This document shows, piece after piece, positions 57,540 to 64,000 of a stretch of DNA of 64,000 nt. Positions within the stretch are counted from its first letter, which is position 1, and every line of letters begins with the position of its first letter. This DNA comes from Halomonas sp. I5-271120 (GTDB taxonomy: Bacteria > Pseudomonadota > Gammaproteobacteria > Pseudomonadales > Halomonadaceae): assembly GCF_030553075.1 (NCBI RefSeq), contig NZ_CP130701.1, positions 558,001 to 622,000 of the forward strand, read 5' to 3'. The notes beneath the pieces were generated by a model that saw only the letters and a list, made by a program, of their open reading frames with translations, had not been told where the DNA came from and made no database searches. The position numbers were made by a program, and so were the translations under genes.

Positions 57540-57549
57540 CCGTCACGCC

Positions 57550-57579
57550 CGACATCACTGATCGCGACATCAATGATCT
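57550..57579. repeat. Two-copy 15-bp tandem repeat after the second BCCT gene
   Basis: CGACATCACTGATCG (57550-57564) and CGACATCAATGATCT (57565-57579), starting 11 bp after the stop. Confidence 0.75.
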
Positions 57580-57629
57580 CGGCACTAAGTATCACGCCAC
57601 TAAAGGCCTTATGCCCTAGGAGCGATGAA

Positions 57630-59324
57630 ATGAGTGAACAATCCTTCGACCGCAGCGTTGACTACGTGGTCGTCGGCGCCGGCTCAGCGGGTTCGGTGCT
57701 GGCCAACCGCCTCAGCGCAGAGAGCGACCTGGAGGTGTTAGTACTGGAGTTCGGCGGCAAGGACAACTCCATCTTCATCCAGATGCCGACCGCCTTCTCG
57801 ATCCCGCTGAACAAGCCACGCTTCGATTGGGGGCTTCACACCGAGCCGGAGCCGGGCCTAAACGGGCGCAGCCTTCACCAGGCGCGAGGCAAGGTGATCG
57901 GCGGTTCATCCTCGATCAACGGCATGGCCTATGTGCGGGGCTGCGCCGGCGATTACGAGGAATGGGCCGAACTCGGCGCCGTCGGCTGGAACTATGCCGA
58001 CGTACTGCCCTACTTCAAGCGTGCCGAAGGCTGCCTGTATGGCGATGATGACTACCGCTCCGGCAACGGCCTGCTTGGCGTGTGCAACGGCAATAACATG
58101 CAGAACCCGCTGTACAAGGCCTTCATCGAGGCAGGCCGCCAGGCAGGCTACGGCGAGACTCAGGACTACAACGGCTATCGCCAGGAAGGGTTCTGCCGCA
58201 TGGACATGACGGTGCGTGACGGGGTGCGCTGCTCGACCGCCAATGCCTACCTGAAACCCGCCCTCAGCCGCGACAACCTGCAGCTGGAAATGCATGCCCT
58301 GACCACGCGGATTCTGTTCGAGGGCAAGCGGGCCGTCGGCGTTGAATACACAAAGAGTGGCAAGACCTTTAGGGTCCAGGCCCGTCGTGAAGTCATCCTT
58401 TCGGCCAGCGCCTTCAACTCACCCAAGCTCTTGATGCTCTCCGGCATCGGTCCTGCCGAGCACCTCAAGGAACACGGCATCGAGGTCGTCCACGACCTGC
58501 CGGGAGTCGGCCAGAACCTGCACGATCATCTCGAGGTCTGGGTGCAGCAAAGCTGCAAGCAGAAGATCACCCTCAACGGCTGGCTCAACCCTATCGGCCA
58601 GGCGCTGATCGGCCTGCGTTGGCTGGCATTCAAGTCAGGCCTCGGTGCCACCAACCACTTCGAATCCAACGGCTATATCCGCAGTCGCCCGGGCCTTGAA
58701 TGGCCCGACCTGCAGTATCACTTCCTGGCCGGCGCCATCGCCTACGATGGCTCCAGCGCCGCCGAGGGGCACGGCTTCCAGGTACACCTGGGCGCCAACA
58801 AGCCCAAGAGTCGCGGCTGGGTAAAGCTTGCCTCCTCCGACCCCGCCGCACCGCCGAAGATCTTCTTCAACTACCTGCACGAGGAAGAAGACAAGCAGGC
58901 CTATCGGGACGGCCTGCGCCTGACTCGCGAAATCTTCGCCCAGCCGGCCCTAGATGCCTATCGCGGCGATGAGCTATCGCCCGGGAAAGACGTCGTCAGC
59001 GACGAGCAGGTCGATGAGTGGGTCGCCAACAGCGCCGAAACCGCCTATCACCCCTGCGGCAGCTGTCGCATGGGCACTGACGATATGGCGGTGGTCGACC
59101 CCGAGTGCCGCGTTCGTGGCATCGAACGACTGCGGGTGGTCGACTCCTCGATCATGCCCACCGTGACCAACGGCAATATCAATGCCCCGACCATCATGAT
59201 CGCCGAGAAAGCCGCCGATCATATCCTCGGACGAGCGCTTCTGGCGCCGTCAGAAGCCGCCGTTTTCAGGATCAAGGACCCGCAGCGCCAGCGTGAGGGA
59301 GAGCCCGAAAGGCAAGCCTCATAG
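57630..59324 (+). CDS. betA: Choline dehydrogenase-like GMC oxidoreductase
   Basis: A 564-residue FAD enzyme of the GMC family. The dinucleotide fold is VVVGAGSAGSVLANRL, followed by RGKVIGGSSSINGMAYVRG and the C-terminal YHPCGSCRMG with active-site His. Proteins with this pattern include BetA choline dehydrogenase, which makes betaine aldehyde. ATG at 57630 has AGGAG upstream. betB and betI are absent here, so it may be a second betA copy or another alcohol dehydrogenase of the family; co-location with a choline carrier favours choline. Confidence 0.82.
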   Translation: MSEQSFDRSVDYVVVGAGSAGSVLANRLSAESDLEVLVLEFGGKDNSIFIQMPTAFSIPLNKPRFDWGLHTEPEPGLNGRSLHQARGKVIGGSSSINGMAYVRGCAGDYEEWAELGAVGWNYADVLPYFKRAEGCLYGDDDYRSGNGLLGVCNGNNMQNPLYKAFIEAGRQAGYGETQDYNGYRQEGFCRMDMTVRDGVRCSTANAYLKPALSRDNLQLEMHALTTRILFEGKRAVGVEYTKSGKTFRVQARREVILSASAFNSPKLLMLSGIGPAEHLKEHGIEVVHDLPGVGQNLHDHLEVWVQQSCKQKITLNGWLNPIGQALIGLRWLAFKSGLGATNHFESNGYIRSRPGLEWPDLQYHFLAGAIAYDGSSAAEGHGFQVHLGANKPKSRGWVKLASSDPAAPPKIFFNYLHEEEDKQAYRDGLRLTREIFAQPALDAYRGDELSPGKDVVSDEQVDEWVANSAETAYHPCGSCRMGTDDMAVVDPECRVRGIERLRVVDSSIMPTVTNGNINAPTIMIAEKAADHILGRALLAPSEAAVFRIKDPQRQREGEPERQAS

Positions 59325-59343
59325 GCTCGTCGCTCTAACTCGA

Positions 59344-59380
59344 TTCTCTAATGCGTTTCGCTAACCGGTTCGCTAACCTG
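59344..59380. repeat. Degenerate 12-bp tandem repeat after betA
   Basis: TTCGCTAACC occurs at 59357-59366 and 59369-59378, with a weaker copy (TTCTCTAATG) just before. It starts about 20 bp after the betA stop. Confidence 0.6.
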
Positions 59381-59454
59381 CTACTCCAGGTCGCATCTCA
59401 AGGGCATCTTTCAACTTCCACGGCGTTTTTACCCGGCCACACTCGCCCCCATGC

Positions 59455-59491
59455 AAAAGCCCCGATATCCGCGAGGATACCGGGGCTTTTT
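59455..59491. terminator. Bidirectional terminator between betA and fruA
   Basis: Stem 59455-59470 with 59475-59490 (one mismatch), loop GCGA, flanked by A4 on the left and T5 on the right, so it suits both converging genes. Confidence 0.88.
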
Positions 59492-59514
59492 GGCGACGGG
59501 GCAGCCGTCGGCGA

Positions 59515-61260
59515 TCAGGCGTTAGCGGCCACCGACACTTCCTGACTGCCACGCTTGATCAGCGCGTAGCCAAGACCGGTGACCAGCGAACCGATGACGA
59601 TGGCGGCAAGGTACATAAACACCGGCGTGATGGCGTTGGGAATCAGCAGCACGAAGATGCCGCCGTGCGGCGCCATCAGCTTGGCACCCACCAGCATCGA
59701 GATGGCACCGGTGATCGCCCCGCCGACCATGCAGGCGGGAATCACGCGCAGCGGATCCTTGGCGGCAAACGGAATCGCCCCTTCACTGATGAAGCACAGG
59801 CCGAGCACGAAGGACGCCTTGCCGGCTTCCCGCTCAGGCTCGGAGAACTTCGACTTGGCAACGAAGCTGGCGATACCCATGCCGATCGCCGGCACCATGC
59901 CTGAGGCCATGACGGCAGCCATCGGCGCATAGGTCTCGGAGGCCAGCAGGCCCACGCCGAAGGTGTAGGCCGCCTTGTTGACCGGCCCGCCCATGTCGAA
60001 GCACATCATGGCCCCAAGCAGGATGCCCAGCAGCACGGCGTTGGCAGAGCCCATGTTCTCGAGGAAGTTGGTCATCGCAGAAAGTACGGCGGCGACCGGC
60101 TCGCCGACCACATAGATCATGGTCAGACCGGTGATCAGGCTCGCCACCAGCGGGATGATCAGAATCGGCTTGAGCGATTCGATGCTCGAGGGCAGCTTGA
60201 CGTACTGGGCGACCGCCTTGGCGACGTAACCGGCAAGGAAACCGGCGAGGATACCGCCGATGAAACCGGCGCCGATGTTCGAGGCCAGCATGCCGCCGAT
60301 CATACCCGGGGCGATGCCCGGCCGGTCGGCGATCGAATAGGCGATATAGCCGGCCAGTACCGGCACCATCAGCGCGAAGGCGGTCCCACCGCCAATCTGC
60401 ATCAGTGCTGCGGCGAAGGTGCCCTCTTCCTTGAAGGCCTCGATGCCGAACACGAAGGACAAGGCGATCAACAGGCCCCCGGCCACCACCATCGGCAGCA
60501 TGAAGGACACCCCGGTCAGCAGGTGCTTGTAGACGCCCTTGTCCTTGACGCTCTTCTTGGCCTCGCCGCCACTGGCAGCACTGCCGGCCGATTCCACATC
60601 GGCCTCCGCAAGGGCAGCCTCGATGGCCTGGCGAGGCTTCTTCAACGCATTGCCGGTGGAGGTGCGATAGATGCGCTTGCCGGCGAAGCGGGTCGGGTCG
60701 ACCTCGATGTCGCAGGCCAGCAGCACCACGTCGGCGGCAGCGATCTCTTCTTCGGTCAGCTTGTCCTGGGCGCCCACCGAGCCCTGGGTCTCGACGCGGA
60801 TCTGGTGGCCCAACGCCCGCCCGGCTTCACTCAAGGCCTCGGCAGCCATGAAGGTGTGTGCCACCCCGGTCGGACAGGCGGTCACGGCGACGATTCGCTT
60901 GGCGCCGGCCGTATCGGCTACCGCCGGCTTGGCATCATCGGCAGGCGGCGTATAGGCGGCTGCCTGAGCCTGAGCCCGCTCGAGAAAGCCGGCGGGATCG
61001 GGCAGTGCCTGGGCGATCGGGGCCTGGTAAAGCGACTTTCCGGCAAAGCGTTGTGGACTGGGCACCGCATCGGCGGCCACCACCACCAGATCAGCCGCGG
61101 CGATGGACTCGGCAGAAGCCGGTTCCACCGGCGCCAGTTCACCGTGCATCTCTACCGTGGTGGACCAGCCCAGCCGGCTGGCCGCCTGCTCAAGGCGCCG
61201 CGCGGCGAGGAAGGTGGTGGCCATGCCACTCGGGCAGGCAGTAATCAGGATCACATTCAT
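59515..61260 (-). CDS. fruA: Fructose PTS permease, EIIBC component
   Basis: A 581-residue fructose permease. An N-terminal B' domain (Cys9 in LITACPSGMATTF) is followed by the true IIB domain with phospho-cysteine Cys129 (VTACPTGVAHTFMAAEAL), then the IIC membrane domain of about nine helices from residue ~245. It imports fructose as fructose 1-phosphate. It is last in fruB-fruK-fruA, overlapping fruK by ATGA, and is followed by a strong terminator. Confidence 0.92.
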   Translation of the reverse strand: MNVILITACPSGMATTFLAARRLEQAASRLGWSTTVEMHGELAPVEPASAESIAAADLVVVAADAVPSPQRFAGKSLYQAPIAQALPDPAGFLERAQAQAAAYTPPADDAKPAVADTAGAKRIVAVTACPTGVAHTFMAAEALSEAGRALGHQIRVETQGSVGAQDKLTEEEIAAADVVLLACDIEVDPTRFAGKRIYRTSTGNALKKPRQAIEAALAEADVESAGSAASGGEAKKSVKDKGVYKHLLTGVSFMLPMVVAGGLLIALSFVFGIEAFKEEGTFAAALMQIGGGTAFALMVPVLAGYIAYSIADRPGIAPGMIGGMLASNIGAGFIGGILAGFLAGYVAKAVAQYVKLPSSIESLKPILIIPLVASLITGLTMIYVVGEPVAAVLSAMTNFLENMGSANAVLLGILLGAMMCFDMGGPVNKAAYTFGVGLLASETYAPMAAVMASGMVPAIGMGIASFVAKSKFSEPEREAGKASFVLGLCFISEGAIPFAAKDPLRVIPACMVGGAITGAISMLVGAKLMAPHGGIFVLLIPNAITPVFMYLAAIVIGSLVTGLGYALIKRGSQEVSVAANA

Positions 61261-62231
61261 GCGAGCGCTCCCCCTGCGTCCACGTCGTTCAGGCGACGCA
61301 CGCGGGTCTGTTGTTGGAGGTGAGGGAAGTCATCGGCGTGGGGATTGCCCACGCCAACATGGCGTACGGCTTCGGCGGACAAGGCCGTCGCGAAGCGCAG
61401 CGCCGCATCGGGGGCATGGCCCTCGAGGACGCCGTGCAACATACCGGCGAGCAGGGTGTCGCCAGCACCCACGGTACTGGCGACCGTCATCTTCGGCGGC
61501 GTGGCGTGCCAGGCCCCGCGATGGCTGACCCACAGCACGCCGTCGGCACCGGCAGAGATCAGCGCCTCCTGGATGCCGGCCTGATGCAGGCGAAGCCCCG
61601 CCGCCAGCCGGCGAGCGTCGCTGTCCAGGGCCTCGCCGGCCCACTCGGCCAGTTCCAGCTCGTTGGGCTTGACCGCCGCTGGGGAAGACGCAATGGCGCG
61701 GGTCAGCGCCGGACCGCTGGTATCGACCCATACCGGCAGGCCATGCGCTTTGAGACGCGTGATCAGCGCGGCCTGATCGTCGGCGTCGATGCCCGGCGGC
61801 AGGCTGCCGGCGATCACCACCGCGTCGGGACGTCGGCTGGGGTCGGCCGCCAGCGCCACCAGATCATCCAGAAGGTCTTTGAAGGTGGCCGCATCGATGA
61901 CCAGGCCTGGACCGTTGACGTCGGTGACGCGGCCACTGTGCTCGGCGAGCTTGGCATTGATGCGGGTCTCGCCGGGCACGCGCCGGAAGCCATCCTCGAC
62001 GCCCATGTCCTCGAAGGCGCGCCGGAAGGGGCCATCATTGTCTGCCCCCAGAAACCCGGAGACCACGACCTCATGCCCCAGTGCCGCCAGCACCCGGGCA
62101 ACGTTCACGCCCTTGCCGGCGGCGCTCAGCTGCGTGGCATCGGTCCGGTTGACCTCGCCAAGGGTCAGCGTCGGCAGGCCGATCGCCAGATCCAGCGCCG
62201 GATTGAGACTGATCGTCAGCACCCTGGCCAT
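61257..62231 (-). CDS. fruK: 1-phosphofructokinase
   Basis: A 324-residue PfkB-family kinase: substrate site GKGVNVARVLAALG near residue 39 and the anion hole with catalytic Asp in VGAGDTLLAGML near 257. It phosphorylates fructose 1-phosphate from FruA. It starts in a TGATG overlap with fruB and ends in an ATGA overlap with fruA, so all three are coupled. Confidence 0.92.
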   Translation of the reverse strand: MARVLTISLNPALDLAIGLPTLTLGEVNRTDATQLSAAGKGVNVARVLAALGHEVVVSGFLGADNDGPFRRAFEDMGVEDGFRRVPGETRINAKLAEHSGRVTDVNGPGLVIDAATFKDLLDDLVALAADPSRRPDAVVIAGSLPPGIDADDQAALITRLKAHGLPVWVDTSGPALTRAIASSPAAVKPNELELAEWAGEALDSDARRLAAGLRLHQAGIQEALISAGADGVLWVSHRGAWHATPPKMTVASTVGAGDTLLAGMLHGVLEGHAPDAALRFATALSAEAVRHVGVGNPHADDFPHLQQQTRVRRLNDVDAGGALA

Positions 62232-64000
62232 CAGCGCACCTCCAGCGCGTTTCTTACGTCATCGCTGGTCGCCTGGGCCAGTGCCAGCGCGGCCTGGGCC
62301 TTGGCTTCGGCGAGATCGAAATCGCGCAGCCGCGCCTTGACCATCGGCACCTGGCGGGCACTGACCGAGAGTTCATCGACACCGAGGCCAACGAGCACCG
62401 GCACCGCCTGGGCGTCCGAGGCCAGCTCGCCGCATACCCCGACCCACTTGCCTTGGGCATGGGCGGCGTCAACGGTCATCTGGATCAGGCGCAGCACCGC
62501 CGGGTGCAGGCCGTCGGACTGAGCGGACAGCGCCGGGTGGCCGCGGTCGATGGCCAGGGTGTACTGGGTCAGATCGTTGGTGCCCACCGAGAAGAAGTCG
62601 ACCTCGGCGGCAAGCGTCGGCGCCAGCAGCGCACAGGAGGGCACCTCGATCATCACGCCGAGCTGCACGTCGGTGGCGCGCTCCTCGGCCGGGATCTCCT
62701 CGAGCAGACGATCGTAAATCGCCTTGGCGGCCCGGAACTCGGCGATATCCTTGACCATCGGCAGCATGATGCGCAGCGGCCGACCCGATGTATTGTCGCC
62801 ACCCGCAGCGGCCATCAGCAGAGCGCGCAGCTGGGTCTCGAGCACCTCGGGCTGGGTCAGGGCCAGACGAATCCCGCGCAGGCCGAGGAAGGGATTGTCT
62901 TCCTGAGGCACCGGCCAGTAGGGCAGTGGCTTGTCACCGCCCACATCCAGGGTACGAGCGACCAGCGGACGACCATCGAGGGCATCCATGGCCTCCTTGT
63001 ATTCGCCGATCTGGGTCTTGAGGTCAGGCGCCTCGGAATGCGCCATGAAGATGAATTCGGTACGCAGCAGGCCCACGCCCTCGGCACCACGCTCGACGGC
63101 ATCCGCGGTGTGGGCAGTGTTACCCAGGTTGGCGGCGACCTCGACGCGATGACCGTCGCGGGTACGGCCTTCCTCGAAGCGTGCCGCCCAGGCTTCACGC
63201 TCCAGGCGCTCATGCTCCTTGAGACTCAGTTCGGCGCGCTGGCGGCGCTCGGTAGACGGCGCAGGCGTGATGCGCCCGCGCTCGCCGTCGAGGATCATCT
63301 CAACGCCATCTTCAAGCGTCAGCACTCGCTCGCCGGCCCCCACGACGGCAGGGATGCCCAGCGCACGGGCCAGAATCGCGCTGTGGGCCGTCGCACCGCC
63401 TCTGGCGGTCAGCAGGCCGCGGACGCGGCTGGTATCGAGACGGGCCACATCGGAGGGGCCGACGTCGTCCATGACCAGGATGTAGGGATGATCCGGCGGC
63501 GTGGGCAGGCTGATGTCGCACAGGATCCCCAACACCCGCCGGCCCACGTCTCGCAGGTCGGCCGCGCGTTCGGCAAGCAGGCGATCGGCAAGCATTTCCT
63601 GGGCCCGGGCGGCGGTCTCGATAGCGGTCCACCAGGCCGCTTCGGCGGAATAGCCTTCCTGGATGCCTTCGCGGGCGGCCTGGTGCAGCTCCGGGTCGTC
63701 GAGCATTTCCTCGTGCATCGACAGGATCTCGGCGACCTCGCCACCCTGGGCACTTTGCACCAGCACCTCAAGCTGCTCGGCGCCTTCACGAATGGCCGCA
63801 TCCAGACGGCGCTTCTGTTCACCGGCATCGCCGGCCCGCTCGGGGTACTCGAAGCGCGGCGTGCGCATTACGAACAGCGGCGCGATGGCCATGCCCGGGG
63901 AGGCGGCAACCGCCTGATAGGCGGTATCGGCAGGCAGCGGCTCCGGCGGCTTGGCGCCCTCGGGAGGCGTGCTGGCCACGTGCTCACGGCCTTCCTCGAA
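62231..64000 (-). CDS. fruB: FruB multiphosphoryl transfer protein, EI part (5' end outside window)
   Basis: The frame is open to the window edge; at least 589 residues are present. They form a PTS enzyme I domain: phospho-histidine in RGGATAHSAILAR, PEP-binding RTEFIFMAH, LPMVKDIAEFR and the C-terminal GVCGELASD. The residues before it (FEEGREH at the edge) look like the end of an HPr domain, so this is the FruB fusion (IIA-HPr-EI) rather than a free enzyme I. A GTG at 63979 is an internal valine. Confidence 0.88.
   Translation of the reverse strand, partial: FEEGREHVASTPPEGAKPPEPLPADTAYQAVAASPGMAIAPLFVMRTPRFEYPERAGDAGEQKRRLDAAIREGAEQLEVLVQSAQGGEVAEILSMHEEMLDDPELHQAAREGIQEGYSAEAAWWTAIETAARAQEMLADRLLAERAADLRDVGRRVLGILCDISLPTPPDHPYILVMDDVGPSDVARLDTSRVRGLLTARGGATAHSAILARALGIPAVVGAGERVLTLEDGVEMILDGERGRITPAPSTERRQRAELSLKEHERLEREAWAARFEEGRTRDGHRVEVAANLGNTAHTADAVERGAEGVGLLRTEFIFMAHSEAPDLKTQIGEYKEAMDALDGRPLVARTLDVGGDKPLPYWPVPQEDNPFLGLRGIRLALTQPEVLETQLRALLMAAAGGDNTSGRPLRIMLPMVKDIAEFRAAKAIYDRLLEEIPAEERATDVQLGVMIEVPSCALLAPTLAAEVDFFSVGTNDLTQYTLAIDRGHPALSAQSDGLHPAVLRLIQMTVDAAHAQGKWVGVCGELASDAQAVPVLVGLGVDELSVSARQVPMVKARLRDFDLAEAKAQAALALAQATSDDVRNALEVR

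Overview
The window looks like a piece of a Halomonas-type (Halomonadaceae, Gammaproteobacteria) chromosome. It is GC-rich, densely coded in long operons with ATGA/TGATG overlaps, and dominated by osmolyte metabolism. It carries a complete ectoine degradation set (doeABXCD plus eutBC), two BCCT choline/betaine carriers with a choline dehydrogenase, a TrkH potassium uptake subunit, and an alpha-glucosidase with the active-site layout of the Halomonas GH13_23 enzyme. I see no rRNA, tRNA, insertion sequence, phage gene or CRISPR array.

Layout. 1-4978 (+): the end of a YnjB-like binding protein, YnjC and YnjD, a GT2 glycosyltransferase, a TIGR04282-type transferase, and an ECF-like sigma factor with its zinc-finger partner. 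5055-20776 (-): a haloacid-dehalogenase-like hydrolase, eutC, eutB, doeD, doeC, then four genes not needed for the known pathway (an oversized Orn/Lys/Arg decarboxylase, a C45 hydrolase, an ATP-grasp ligase and a nitrilase-fold amidase), then doeX, doeB and doeA. 21054-27072: ghrA, a TetR regulator, a DJ-1/PfpI protein, a DUF3108 periplasmic protein, lysO, an AraC regulator and a LysE exporter. 27412-34535 (+): alpha-glucoside ABC importer, alpha-glucosidase and LacI regulator, with a LacI-like operator upstream. 35017-42569 (+): RND efflux pair, BaeSR-like two-component system and a Spy-like chaperone. 43140-45188: a BCCT carrier behind two BetI-type boxes. 45346-52530: a His/Met/Gly-rich Spy-like protein, an ExaC-type aldehyde dehydrogenase, a zinc alcohol dehydrogenase, an ErbR/AgmR-type response regulator, a NahK-like hybrid kinase and a NosP-like FIST protein. 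52778-59324: TrkH, a ZIP-like carrier, a second BCCT carrier and betA. 59515-64000 (-): fruA, fruK and fruB, the last cut by the window edge.

How the genes work together. Ectoine is opened by DoeA to acetyl-diaminobutyrate, deacetylated by DoeB, transaminated by DoeD to aspartate semialdehyde and oxidised to aspartate by DoeC; EutB and EutC belong to the (hydroxy)ectoine branch. The alcohol and aldehyde dehydrogenase genes each have the same ~50-bp element upstream, and the second copy also lies just upstream of the response regulator, so a shared ErbR-type regulon is likely.

Two observations stand out beyond ordinary annotation. First, the four-gene amide/amine block inside the ectoine cluster has no assigned role and may be a side pathway. 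Second, at least thirteen intergenic spacers contain short degenerate tandem arrays (period 11-17 bp, often 14), usually beginning at or just after a stop codon; the longest has seven in-phase 14-bp copies just upstream of the RND operon.
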